Shown piece by piece: positions 33,800 through 41,628 of a DNA stretch of 64,000 nt. The notes below the pieces were generated by a model. It was given only the letters and a program-made list of their open reading frames with translations, was not told the origin of the DNA and did no database searches. How positions within the stretch are numbered: the first letter of the stretch is position 1; each line of letters opens with the position of its first letter. A program made the position numbers and the translations under genes. Source of the DNA: CALBPI01 sp963922335 (GTDB lineage: Bacteria; Pseudomonadota; Gammaproteobacteria; Steroidobacterales; Woeseiaceae). Where the stretch lies: NCBI GenBank assembly GCA_963922335.1, contig CAWUIB010000013.1, forward strand, positions 36,137 to 100,136, given 5' to 3'.

Positions 33800-34906
33800 T
33801 CAGAACGGAAAAACGTCGTCCCAGTCGGCCGCCGGCGCCTTGAATATCGACAACACCCGCTCCGCGATCCTGACCAGCTGGTCATAGGTCATGATCTCGA
33901 TACGATGCAAATGCGCGTTAAGGTTTCTGAGCGCGTCACGCTCTTCATCGCTGGAACCATCCCTGCCGATGATGATTCGGGCTCGAATCTTTCCAGGATT
34001 CTCGCCGTCGATCGCCACGATTCGGTTCTTGTCGTTTTCGATCGCATCGATGTATTTGACGACTTGTGCGATGACCTTGGAGAGCGAAGCTCTTGGGTAG
34101 TAGCTATTGTGGGAGCCGTCGTAGCCAAACAAGGCCTCGTCGGCTTGTTTGATCTCGACGAGCTCGAGATATCCATCCACGGTTCGCCGGAGCATGTAGT
34201 CGACGTTCTCGTCTCGCGTCCATTTGCGTCGATCAAGAAGCTCGCTGTACTCGCTTCCGAACATCCAGGGGCTTTTCTCTAGCTGCCTTTGCAGCTGATG
34301 CTCTGTTGTCGCCTGGTTCTCGATGAGAGATCTCATCTCGTCAAGCTCTACCTGGTATTCCGCGAGCCGAGCGGCAGAGGCGATACTGTGAACGGCGCCG
34401 CGGTCGATCCCTTCGAACACGGTTCGAAGTTCATCGGCACCGCCGGCTTCGATTTGCTCGAGCAAGCTCTTCACGAGATCGAAGCGATCGTCGGCCGCGA
34501 GGTCCGGAACGATTTCGCGGATCTGATCGATCGCGAAATACTCCTTCTCGCCGACGACTCTCACATTGCCCAGTTTGCCGGCGAGCTCACCGGAGAGGTG
34601 GGAGTGCAGAAAGACCGACAGCTTGGCTATTTCACTGTCCTCACTCTGGTCATCGATCTTGAAACTATTCTTCGACTCGTAGACAAAACCATCCTTCTTT
34701 GTGTACCGAATGGTCTCCAGATCCAGGAAGTGGTGATGTACCGATCCGTCGGGTCGAAGTATCTCTACGATCGAGGCTACTCGCTTAACTCGTTGCCCGT
34801 CCTGCAAGACAACCTGGGCGATTTTCCCTACGTTGCCGGTCTTCTTGCGCGCTTCACGTAGCACGACAAGTACTTCGTAGAAGGGTGTATCCGCTGGCAA
34901 ATTCAT
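33800..34906 (-). CDS. Shedu-type defence nuclease (SduA, DUF4263)
   Basis: 368 residues. The C-terminal half (about 205-345) fits the Shedu DUF4263 domain: LQRQLEKSPWMFGSEYSELL, then DENVDYMLRRTVDGYLELVEIKQAD with the PD-(D/E)xK nuclease residues Asp236, Glu251 and Lys253, then the SLSKVIAQVVKYIDAIE helix. The N-terminal half is the variable sensing part. SduA proteins protect cells from phages by DNA cleavage. It is convergent with the RES toxin with 8 bp between stop codons, so the two form a small defence island in the element's cargo. The enzyme is inferred by motif. Confidence 0.82.
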   Translation of the reverse strand: MNLPADTPFYEVLVVLREARKKTGNVGKIAQVVLQDGQRVKRVASIVEILRPDGSVHHHFLDLETIRYTKKDGFVYESKNSFKIDDQSEDSEIAKLSVFLHSHLSGELAGKLGNVRVVGEKEYFAIDQIREIVPDLAADDRFDLVKSLLEQIEAGGADELRTVFEGIDRGAVHSIASAARLAEYQVELDEMRSLIENQATTEHQLQRQLEKSPWMFGSEYSELLDRRKWTRDENVDYMLRRTVDGYLELVEIKQADEALFGYDGSHNSYYPRASLSKVIAQVVKYIDAIENDKNRIVAIDGENPGKIRARIIIGRDGSSDEERDALRNLNAHLHRIEIMTYDQLVRIAERVLSIFKAPAADWDDVFPF

Positions 34907-35575
34907 GTGCGCATTTTAGCAGTCATGCTTATTCGGTTATTCCAGATCGTATTGATAGGTTGGATTGAGTCTTAGCCGATCTTGATCTTGCCGGTGCTTA
35001 AGATGCGACACCATCAAGTGGAGCTGATCCGGCTCTAATCTCCGCTTCGCTACGACCAGAGCCCCTGCGGGTCTCTGCCCATTCGGGTAACGATCCGGGC
35101 TATGTCAGGCTTGTCCACACGGCACAACGGTCGAGCTAGCCGAACGCTCGGAGTGAAGAAAATCACCACTGCGCGATAGATGCCGCACTTCAATCTCTTC
35201 GCTATCCGGTACCACGATACGAAGAACATGGAACGGTGAAAGGATCGCTGCGCTTTCGATCCTCACCCGTTCAGATTCGGTCGTTGCTCTCCCTCACTTA
35301 GCTGCGGCTTGCGGTCGAATCCTTGCCCCGCCCCACAACCTTCGATCTTTCTGGTACCGGCGAAGAGACTGAAGCACGGCTACCCAAACGGGCAGCGTTT
35401 CGCTTGCGGTTAGGGCAGAGAAAACAAGGTGGCGCTGCGCGCCTTTTGGTCGAAACCGGGGACGGCCCCGGACGTCGGGCTCTGCGAACCAAAGCATGGC
35501 TGCTTGCGAGGTGTTCGGCAAGGATCGTTTAGGTAAAAAAGGTAATTAAAACAGTAAATTAAAAGCGTTCTAGGG
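34907..35575. other. long leader region before ssb
   Basis: About 670 bases with no gene I can support. It contains a hairpin AGAG..CCC-ctgc-GGG..CTCT near 35061-35083, the shared 50-bp element at 35261-35310, and an A/T-rich stretch (35530-35570) of repeated (G/A)GTAA(A/T)-type units just before the ssb promoter. The A/T-rich part could serve as an UP element or a melting site. Confidence 0.5.
35261..35310 (+). repeat. 50-bp split repeat, copy B (upstream of ssb)
   Basis: Exact copies of the 15- and 14-bp blocks of 22676-22725, with the same 21-base gap. It is about 370 bases before the ssb start. Confidence 0.8.
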
Positions 35576-35604
35576 TTGACATAGATTATAGGAAATCATA
35601 TAAT
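35576..35604 (+). promoter_or_regulatory. ssb promoter with dyad operator (site 1 of the shared 20-bp motif)
   Basis: TTGACA (35576-35581), 17-bp spacer, TATAAT (35599-35604), a fully consensus promoter. The spacer and -10 box carry ATTATA-GGAAATCA-TATAAT (35585-35604), a perfect 6-bp-arm dyad with an 8-base centre. Similar sites occur at 38937-38956, 49329-49348 and, more weakly, 39354-39373. Confidence 0.88.
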
Positions 35605-35677
35605 ATCTCCATCGTTGAGGGAAACCCCGGCGATACCAAAACGAAGTCATTAACCGATACGAAGTAAGGAGCCAATC

Positions 35678-36031
35678 ATGGCCAAAGACATCAACAAGCA
35701 CCTCATCATCGGCCGCATGGGTGACAACCCAGAAGTCAACAAAACGAACGGCGGCAAGACAGTCGTCAACGCCTCGTTCGCCACCAACAACAGCTACACC
35801 AACGGGCAGGGTCAGAAGGTCGAAGAGACCGAATGGCACCGCGTGGTGTTCTACGGTGGCCTCGCCGATGTCGTCGCAGAGCACATGAAGAAAGGTAGCC
35901 GCGCCTATGTTGAAGGTCGTAGCAAAACCCGGCAGTGGGAAGACAAGGACGGTGTGACCCGCTACACGACCGAGATCGTTGCAACGGAACTTGAAATGCT
36001 CGACGGCAAGGCAGCCAAGGACGCCGCCTAG
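35678..36031 (+). CDS. ssb: single-stranded DNA-binding protein
   Basis: 117 residues, an OB-fold SSB (MAKDINKHLIIGRMGDNPEVNKTNGGKTVVNASFATNNSY; EWHRVVFYGGLADVVAEHMKKGSRAYVEGRSKTRQWEDKDGVTRYTTEI). Aromatic residues for ssDNA stacking are present. The flexible tail and acidic DDDIPF-type tip of cellular SSBs are missing, so it may not recruit the usual repair partners. Near oriT in the leading region it should coat the incoming single strand during transfer. It has a consensus promoter, consistent with strong expression. Confidence 0.95.
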   Translation: MAKDINKHLIIGRMGDNPEVNKTNGGKTVVNASFATNNSYTNGQGQKVEETEWHRVVFYGGLADVVAEHMKKGSRAYVEGRSKTRQWEDKDGVTRYTTEIVATELEMLDGKAAKDAA

Positions 36032-36042
36032 TTGGTGCCGCA

Positions 36043-36070
36043 GGGGTTGCCCGCTACGGCGGGCTTCCCC
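36043..36070 (+). terminator. 28-nt hairpin after ssb (twin of 24771-24798)
   Basis: GGGG-NN-GCCCGC-N4-GCGGGC-NN-CCCC starting 12 bases after the ssb stop codon, with the same stems as the hairpin after the ParB-like gene. It lies between ssb and ardC. Confidence 0.7.
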
Positions 36071-36115
36071 TCGCGGAACGAAGACGAATCACCGCCCTAA
36101 TCTCTCGGAGTCCCC

Positions 36116-36994
36116 ATGAAGCAAGCAAGTGACCTCTATCAGTCTGTCACCGACGCAATCATTGAAGCGTTGGAGAACGGTTGCCCGCCTTGGCAGAAAA
36201 GCTGGAGCGGTAGCAGCGCGGGATTCCTGCCGATGAACCTGAAGACCGGCGCACCGTACAACGGTATCAATATTCTGATTTTCTGGATGAAGGCAGAGCT
36301 TCGCGGCTATGCCTCGCCGTACTGGATGACATTCAAGCAAGCGCGCGAGCTGGGTGGCTGCGTGCGCAAAGGCGAAAAAGGCACAACCGGCCTGTTCTTT
36401 CGAACGATCGAGAAGACCGACACCGCTACCGGTGAAGTTGAGACGATCCCGATGCCGCGCCGATTCACCGCATTCAACATCGACCAAGTGGACGGCATCG
36501 AGCGGCCCGACCACAACCCGGAAATCAACCCGGATGTATCCAGCGATGACGTTGCCGAGGCATTCGTGGCGGCTACCGGTGCCAACATCGAGCGCGCAGA
36601 CGGCACGCCGTGCTTCATTCCTTCCCGAGACATCGTGCGATGCCCGCCGCGGATGAACTTCCGTAGCAATGGCGACTACTACGCGACGATGTTTCATGAA
36701 CTGACCCACTGGTCTGGTGGTAAGTCTCGCCTGAATCGAGAACTGGGCAAGCGCTTTGGTGACAGCGCATATGCCGCTGAGGAGCTGGTTGCCGAGCTTG
36801 GCGCCGCTTTCCTGTGCGCCGACTTGGGTATCGACGGCCAGGTACAGGAACACGCGAGCTACATCGACCACTGGATCGAGATGCTCTCGGACGATCCGTC
36901 AGCGTTGGCCAAGGCCGCGAGCCTTGCCAGTTCTGCCCACAACTACTTGAAGGAACTGACCAGCGGCGAGGCCCAAACATCCCGCGCCGCCTAG
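36116..36994 (+). CDS. ardC: ArdC-type antirestriction protein
   Basis: 292 residues with the ArdC layout. An N-terminal ssDNA-binding domain (about 1-120: YQSVTDAIIEALENGCPPWQKSW, PYNGINILIFWM, YWMTFKQARELGGCVRKGEKGT) is followed by a zincin metalloprotease-like domain (about 145-280). The zinc motif HELTH lies at 194-198 and the later EELVAELGAAFLC supplies the third ligand. ArdC proteins protect incoming plasmid DNA from restriction. Its place next to ssb in the leading region fits this role. TCGGAG precedes the start. Confidence 0.92.
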   Translation: MKQASDLYQSVTDAIIEALENGCPPWQKSWSGSSAGFLPMNLKTGAPYNGINILIFWMKAELRGYASPYWMTFKQARELGGCVRKGEKGTTGLFFRTIEKTDTATGEVETIPMPRRFTAFNIDQVDGIERPDHNPEINPDVSSDDVAEAFVAATGANIERADGTPCFIPSRDIVRCPPRMNFRSNGDYYATMFHELTHWSGGKSRLNRELGKRFGDSAYAAEELVAELGAAFLCADLGIDGQVQEHASYIDHWIEMLSDDPSALAKAASLASSAHNYLKELTSGEAQTSRAA

Positions 36995-37030
36995 CGGTAA
37001 GCACCGCTGATTTGTAAGGAGACACTGGAC

Positions 37031-37423
37031 ATGAACAACTCTGCATTGGCATCAAAACCGGAACCGACTCTGCCGCCAGCAGAGCCGGACATCCTCGACA
37101 GCATTCGCCGACCGGCGAGCGCGGATTGGCTCACGACCAAGCAAGCGGCCGCTTACTTGTCGATGACATACAGCAGCTTCATTGGCTCGCTCTCGGATGG
37201 TGAGCTGCCCTACTACGGTCTGACGTGGGAAAGCCGCTCTCCGGTGAAATCGACGTCTCGTCGTGGCTGCGGCGTGCTGTGGCTACGATCCGACCTGGAC
37301 GACGTGATCCGGCTTCGTCGCGCGATGAAACGCGGTACAAAACCCGCGCTGACCGTCTTCCAGATGCTCAGAAAAGGCGTTCTGACGTTTGCAGAAGAAT
37401 CCGCGCCCGAGGATCAGTCGTGA
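37031..37423 (+). CDS. helix-turn-helix protein (HTH_17/excisionase-like)
   Basis: 130 residues with a central MerR/excisionase-type helix-turn-helix (about 34-65): DWLTTKQAAAYLSMTYSSFIGSLSDGELPYYGLTWE. The C-terminal basic part (VLWLRSDLDDVIRLRRAMKRG) is typical of DNA-binding proteins of this size. It may regulate leading-region genes, or excision if the element integrates; no integrase is in the window to support the latter. AAGGAG precedes the start. It overlaps the next gene by 4 bp (GTGA). Confidence 0.75.
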   Translation: MNNSALASKPEPTLPPAEPDILDSIRRPASADWLTTKQAAAYLSMTYSSFIGSLSDGELPYYGLTWESRSPVKSTSRRGCGVLWLRSDLDDVIRLRRAMKRGTKPALTVFQMLRKGVLTFAEESAPEDQS

Positions 37424-37782
37424 GCACGAACGAGGGTCCGAGAGAAACCACACTCTTGGACTACGAGTGTGCGGACTGTGAGTTCAAGTGGACAGAGGTC
37501 ATGCGTGAGGAGTACGGCCACAGCGACGAGGACTGCCCGCGGTGCGGCGCGAGGCACATGTCGCCAACTGAGCGGGAAGTGCCGAAGCACGCTGACGGAA
37601 CGCTGTTGCAGGCCATGCTGACCGCTTGTCAGTCCCTCGACACCGCCTATGCGAACGGCGCTGAAGGGGAATCAATTGACTGGTCGGAGCTGCACGACGC
37701 GGCGAGGCTCGCTCGCGCAGCGCTTTTATTGGCAGAGCTAAAGGGACTGCCTTGTCCGCCTCAGCGGCCGACAAGAGCATAA
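37420..37782 (+). CDS. zinc-ribbon-containing small protein
   Basis: 120 residues from GTG 37420, which overlaps the previous stop. An N-terminal zinc ribbon is visible (about 16-45: CADC ... CPRCGARHMSPTERE). A helical C-terminal part (about 60-110) is rich in Ala/Leu. There is no recognised family beyond the ribbon. It is encoded between an HTH protein and a small membrane protein in the leading region, and translational coupling suggests it is co-expressed with the HTH gene. Confidence 0.65.
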   Translation: MSTNEGPRETTLLDYECADCEFKWTEVMREEYGHSDEDCPRCGARHMSPTEREVPKHADGTLLQAMLTACQSLDTAYANGAEGESIDWSELHDAARLARAALLLAELKGLPCPPQRPTRA

Positions 37783-37786
37783 TCTG

Positions 37787-37918
37787 ATGCAAGAGTGGGT
37801 GATTTATCTTGGCCTGGGTGTCGGCGTACTCCTAGTGGTGGCCTTACTTGGTCCAATACTCGTCGATCTCAAACGAACGGACCCCGCCCTCGGAGGCGCG
37901 GCCTCACTCACAATCTGA
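37787..37918 (+). CDS. 43-aa single-span membrane peptide
   Basis: A short frame starting at ATG 37787, five bases after the previous stop. It encodes a strongly hydrophobic peptide with one membrane helix at about residues 5-26 (VIYLGLGVGVLLVVALLGPIL) and a short polar tail. Tight spacing with the upstream gene supports it being real. The function is unknown. Confidence 0.5.
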   Translation: MQEWVIYLGLGVGVLLVVALLGPILVDLKRTDPALGGAASLTI

Positions 37919-37945
37919 CTAACAACACGCCAAGGGGTCGGATCA

Positions 37946-38467
37946 TCACTCTATATCGACGCCGCCTGGTGCACCCGGTCGATCCGCTTGGTCCGAAGCG
38001 TCAAACACGCACTGATTATCCGGCACGATGTAAGTTGGTACGTCCGCCAGAACGGTTGCACCATTGGGCCAAGGCTGTGGTCCGCTGCTCGCACTTCGGA
38101 TTGTTATCAGAAGACAGGCGTCAGTCGGTCGAAACTCCCCAGTTGAGCAGGCCCGTATTTCGGAACACCTACTATTCCCCTCTCTAGCTCTGGTCAGGAG
38201 TGTCTTGCCACGTGAATCTGGCGCAAGACCAACCGGGCGAATCTCGAACGCTGCTACCGCCCTGGTTGGGTTCTGTACAGACGTCGCCTCGCATACACAG
38301 TCCGCCTCGAACGCAAAATCCGGCGGTGTTTCCGTCAAGCGGTCAATGGTCGCCAATTGAGTCTCGGCGCTCGGCTGAGATCCCGATGCCGTCTCAGGCG
38401 GCGTTTTATCCGCTGAGCATCCAGTGACGAACGCTAGTGCGGCGATAGTAAGAAGAACGTCTTTCAT
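37946..38467 (-). CDS. lipoprotein of unknown function
   Basis: 173 residues: signal peptide with lipobox VTGC (about residues 15-18) and a mature part with several Cys (DCVCEATS, RCSEIRAC, DACLL, NQC) and a conserved-looking AAFEIRPVGLAP. GGAGGG lies before ATG 38467. No family is recognised. It faces the small leading-region genes convergently and follows the RHH regulator on the same strand, but a terminator separates the two. Confidence 0.6.
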   Translation of the reverse strand: MKDVLLTIAALAFVTGCSADKTPPETASGSQPSAETQLATIDRLTETPPDFAFEADCVCEATSVQNPTRAVAAFEIRPVGLAPDSRGKTLLTRAREGNSRCSEIRACSTGEFRPTDACLLITIRSASSGPQPWPNGATVLADVPTYIVPDNQCVFDASDQADRPGAPGGVDIE

Positions 38468-38512
38468 CGGTATCCCTCCACGATGCCCTAAAAACTCCGT
38501 CATGAAGATAAC

Positions 38513-38539
38513 AAAAAAAGGGCCGCTGACGCGGCCCCT
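38513..38539 (-). terminator. Rho-independent terminator after the RHH regulator gene
   Basis: Perfect stem GGGCCGC-tgac-GCGGCCC (38520-38537). On the minus strand the hairpin is followed by seven T residues. It ends the minus-strand RHH transcript before the lipoprotein gene. Confidence 0.85.
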
Positions 38540-38633
38540 GGATCTGTATCGCAACTAGGAGTATTCGATACGGATGGCGGATAACCGACCGAGCTTGTCT
38601 ACCACGCCAAGCTCGACGGCATCCTGCGCCTGG

Positions 38634-38894
38634 TTAACTGTGAACGGTCTGCCCGGCTCCCGCGCCATTCGGCCTATTCGAGGAAAGCTGTGCGATCTCG
38701 GCTTCCCCGCTCTTCACTGCGACTTCAAGCGTGTCTGCACAAATCTGCGAAGTGTTGAACGACAGGTTTGGGTCTACTTGCTCCAATCTGTCGCGCAACT
38801 CGTCGATACGCTTCTTGAGGCTCTCGGGGATCTTGACCGAGAGTGATACCGTCTTCTCCTGACTCTGGAACACCGTTCCGGCTTTTCTGCCCAT
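38634..38894 (-). CDS. ribbon-helix-helix-like DNA-binding regulator
   Basis: 86 residues. The segment KTVSLSVKIPESLKKRIDELRDRLEQVDPNLSFNTSQICADTLEVAVKSGEAEI has the beta-strand-helix-helix pattern of ribbon-helix-helix repressors, with a basic N-terminus (MGRKAG). Its own promoter contains one of the shared 20-bp dyads (38937-38956), so it is the best candidate for the protein that binds this motif at ssb, itself and the S49 gene. CAGGAG precedes the start. It ends in a strong terminator. Confidence 0.7.
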   Translation of the reverse strand: MGRKAGTVFQSQEKTVSLSVKIPESLKKRIDELRDRLEQVDPNLSFNTSQICADTLEVAVKSGEAEIAQLSSNRPNGAGAGQTVHS

Positions 38895-38936
38895 CTGTAT
38901 ATACTCCTGTGTGGTAGGTTGGACTAGAAAGCCCAG

Positions 38937-38956
38937 ATTATAGGAAACCGTATATG
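38937..38956 (-). promoter_or_regulatory. RHH promoter dyad (site 2)
   Basis: ATTATA-GGAAACCG-TATATG on the plus strand. Read on the minus strand, the first arm is TATAAT and can act as the -10 of the RHH gene. No strong -35 box is seen. Confidence 0.75.
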
Positions 38957-39202
38957 TGGGCAAGAACGGGGCCCAATGCTCATTCAGACGACCCGGGCGC
39001 TGCGAAGTTCGGTTTCCGTTGGCTCTGTTCACAATCATGGTGCTCTGCGCATCTGGGGCAACCTGTGACGTCTACGGGACGGATTGGGGCCATGCCTTCA
39101 CTCTGCTGCGAGCGCAGGTGAGGATGGCCATGTTCCAACCGTTTCCCTTCTGAGCTAGTGTTGGGGCCCTGGGGGGATTCACTTTAGCTCACGTTGTTCG
39201 CC

Positions 39203-39346
39203 AAAGTGGTTCACACCCTACGCAGCATACGCTGCATGGGCAAGTCGCTGACTTGCCAAGGAAAAAGCGTATACACACTTTTTCGCGACGGTATACACCG
39301 ACCCCGTAAGTCTCTGACCGCCCGTCAATTCGGCGTATACACACCG
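39203..39346 (-). other. oriT: candidate origin of transfer (oriT) with F-like nic
   Basis: On the minus strand, a hairpin GCAGC-GTAT-GCTGC (39236-39223) is followed by GTAGGGTGT|GAACC (from 39222). F nic has the same order: a stem ending GC, then GTGGGGTGT|GGTGC, with 11 of 13 bases around the nick identical. The predicted nick lies between 39214 and 39213 on the minus strand. To the right are a GGCAAGTC-N3-GACTTGCC hairpin (39240-39258), direct repeats GCGTATACACAC (39268-39279 and 39334-39345) and a related GGTATACACC (39291-39300), typical of accessory-protein sites. The relaxase operon starts just beyond. Confidence 0.75.
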
Positions 39347-39353
39347 TTTGACT

Positions 39354-39373
39354 TTATATGTTTTTCTATAACT
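39354..39373 (+). promoter_or_regulatory. weaker copy of the dyad upstream of the traD/traI operon (site 4)
   Basis: Minus-strand GTTATA-GAAAAACA-TATAAA has the same arms and 8-base centre as sites 1-3, but a degenerate centre. It lies 37 bp before the RHH/TraY-like gene. Confidence 0.45.
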
Positions 39374-39409
39374 GCGATAATTGCCTACAAAGATAAAGAG
39401 GCAATCGCA

Positions 39410-39697
39410 ATGATGGAGTTGGTTTCCTGTCGGTTCCCCAGGGAAGTCGTCGCGTCGGTCCGCGAGTACGCGCGGGTTCACAAGATCGATATCTCGCAGG
39501 CTTGGCGCGATTTGGTGCACATGGGACTCCGTAAGACTGAGCCGGAAGACGAGCTCAGCAAGACGACATTGAACTTCGCCGTGCAAAGTCTCTGCTTGTC
39601 TCGAAGGATCGCCGGTCATCTCGACGAGGAACTCATTATTCGGTCCAAAGAGGACGCGATCCGGACCCTTGAGAAACTCACCGGAGACGACCAATGA
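39410..39697 (+). CDS. relaxosome accessory protein (RHH-like, TraY/MobC position)
   Basis: 95 residues. VSCRFPREVVASVREYARVHKIDISQAWRDLVHMGLRK is a ribbon-helix-helix pattern like TraY/MobC-type accessory factors, which bend oriT and help the relaxase load. It is the first gene right of oriT and overlaps traD by 4 bp (ATGA), the position expected for such a protein. GAGG lies 9 nt before ATG 39410. It might also regulate the operon. Confidence 0.7.
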   Translation: MMELVSCRFPREVVASVREYARVHKIDISQAWRDLVHMGLRKTEPEDELSKTTLNFAVQSLCLSRRIAGHLDEELIIRSKEDAIRTLEKLTGDDQ

Positions 39698-41619
39698 GCA
39701 TCTTCCAGTCCTCTTCTATCGGCAATTTCACCCGCGGCGGTCAGACCGCAATCCACTTCGTTCGGATGATCGGCCAGGTGCTTCAAAAGGGCATGTGGAT
39801 CTACGTGTTGGCCCTAATCGGGTCGATCGGGACGTACTTCTGGATGAGTACAACGAGCTATGAGCGGTACATCACTGGGAAGTACTTCGTCGCAGATTTC
39901 GTCGTAGAACGGATGAAGAAGAGCGAGGGAACGATGCCTTTGACGCTCGCTGACGGGCGCGAGGTGACCGTTCGGACTGTCAACTTCATTCGCGACCCAG
40001 GAGTTCGCGCGGCCGTCGATAAAGTGTACCGGCGGGGCATCTGGGCCGTGCTAGGCGGGTTCATTACCTGTCTCGTCTTGTTGATGGTTGGTATTCGATT
40101 CATCTACCGATTCGGCAGCGACCAGGCCACGGACGAGCACGTTCGAGGGACGATGCTGGTTACTACTCCCGTTCTGAAAAAGGCGGTACGACAGTTCGGG
40201 AGAATCCCGGAAGTAACCATTGCCGGCGTACCGATGCCCAAGGGATCGGATACCTCACACGTCATGTTGATGGGCGGATCTGGATCGGGGAAGAGTACGG
40301 TCTTGAAGGAAATGCTGACGGGTGTCCGGCGTCGTGGCGACCGCATGGTGGTCTATGACAACACCGGAGATTTCGTATCGCTCTTCTATCGGCCAGGTGA
40401 GGATGTGATCCTCAATCCGTTGGATGCGCGATCCGCCGGATGGGATCTGTGGCAGGAGTGTGAGCGCGATTACGAGTTCGATCGGATGGCCGAATCGCTC
40501 ATTCCAGACCGCGCTACCGGTGGCGATCCGTTCTGGATAATGGGCGCGCGAATCGTCTTTTCGGCGATGGCACAGAAAATCGGGAGAGAACCCAACCCGA
40601 GCATCGAGAAGTTGATGCACGCTATCCTCAACGTGAGTATTGAGGAGATTACCCACTACGTCCGGAACACCGAAGCCGCGTCTATTATCTCGTCTGGCGG
40701 CGAGCGAATGGCGATCTCGGTACGGGGCGTTCTGGCGACCTACACGAAGTCTCTGAAGTACCTCTCGAACGACTCGGCGAAGTTCTCCTTGCGTGATTGG
40801 ATACGCCAGGACGAGGGGGATAGCTGGGTGTTCCTGACCTGCCGGGACGATCAGCGGACCGCGCTTCGGCCCCTTATTACGGTTTGGATGGATACCGCTA
40901 TTTCCGCTCTGTCGTCTATACCACCGGACGACAACCGGCGTGTTTGGTTCAGCATTGACGAGCTCCCAACCCTCAACAAACTCCCTTCTCTATTCGACGG
41001 CCTTGCCGGAATTCGTAAATTCGGCGGCTGCATCATCGTCGGAATTCAGTCCTACTCCCAGCTTGTTTCGGTCTACACGCGCGACGGGGCTCAGACGATC
41101 GCCGGCGGTTGCGCAAGCTGGACCGTGTTCCGATACAACAACAACGAAGGAGCGGAATTCGCGAGTAAGAACCTCGGTAACAGCGAGACCGTTGAGACAT
41201 ATGAAGGTATTTCCTTCGGCGCGAACGAGATTCGAGACGGTGTGACGCTCTCGAAACAACGGAACATTCGGCCAATCGTATTGCCGACAGAGATCAGTCA
41301 ATTACCGGACTACCACGGCTTCCTGAAATTCGGCCGCGGGCTTCCCGTCGGCCAGATCAAGACGATCTACCGGGAGCACCCGAAGGTTGCGGAAGGATTC
41401 GTAGATGCTGGCGTTGGATCGACGAAGGGTGGCTCTGCGGGCACGATCCCGGCCGTCGAGCGATTCGATGACTCGCACGAAACCAAACGACGCGAAAGGG
41501 ACGAGAACTACGTGGGCAACGGCCTTAATGGGGCGCCACCGCCGCCTCAAGGCGACGATCCGGTCCGACCGGCCCCACCGCCCAAACAAGACGATATGTA
41601 CGAATCTGAGCTCGTGTAG
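39694..41619 (+). CDS. traD: TraD-type conjugative coupling ATPase (VirD4 family)
   Basis: 641 residues with two N-terminal membrane helices (about 33-51 and 115-135), then an AAA+/VirD4-type ATPase domain. Walker A is GGSGSGKS at 194-201 and Walker B is VWFSIDELPTL near 415. The segment after the Walker A holds the TraD-type ALD-like region. The C-terminal Pro/Asp-rich tail (about 590-641) is like the F TraD tail that contacts the relaxosome. It pumps the relaxase-DNA complex into the secretion channel. It overlaps the RHH gene, and traI follows after 9 bp. Confidence 0.95.
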   Translation: MSIFQSSSIGNFTRGGQTAIHFVRMIGQVLQKGMWIYVLALIGSIGTYFWMSTTSYERYITGKYFVADFVVERMKKSEGTMPLTLADGREVTVRTVNFIRDPGVRAAVDKVYRRGIWAVLGGFITCLVLLMVGIRFIYRFGSDQATDEHVRGTMLVTTPVLKKAVRQFGRIPEVTIAGVPMPKGSDTSHVMLMGGSGSGKSTVLKEMLTGVRRRGDRMVVYDNTGDFVSLFYRPGEDVILNPLDARSAGWDLWQECERDYEFDRMAESLIPDRATGGDPFWIMGARIVFSAMAQKIGREPNPSIEKLMHAILNVSIEEITHYVRNTEAASIISSGGERMAISVRGVLATYTKSLKYLSNDSAKFSLRDWIRQDEGDSWVFLTCRDDQRTALRPLITVWMDTAISALSSIPPDDNRRVWFSIDELPTLNKLPSLFDGLAGIRKFGGCIIVGIQSYSQLVSVYTRDGAQTIAGGCASWTVFRYNNNEGAEFASKNLGNSETVETYEGISFGANEIRDGVTLSKQRNIRPIVLPTEISQLPDYHGFLKFGRGLPVGQIKTIYREHPKVAEGFVDAGVGSTKGGSAGTIPAVERFDDSHETKRRERDENYVGNGLNGAPPPPQGDDPVRPAPPPKQDDMYESELV

Positions 41620-41628
41620 GCCGCCGAA

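Noticed and set aside
35294..35532. Overlapping short frames on both strands before ssb
   Set aside because: GC-rich, basic, mutually overlapping and without ribosome sites; treated as noncoding leader.
39268..39345. Repeats GCGTATACACAC taken as a short CRISPR-like array
   Set aside because: Only two exact copies plus one partial, unequal spacing, no cas genes; they fit oriT accessory sites.
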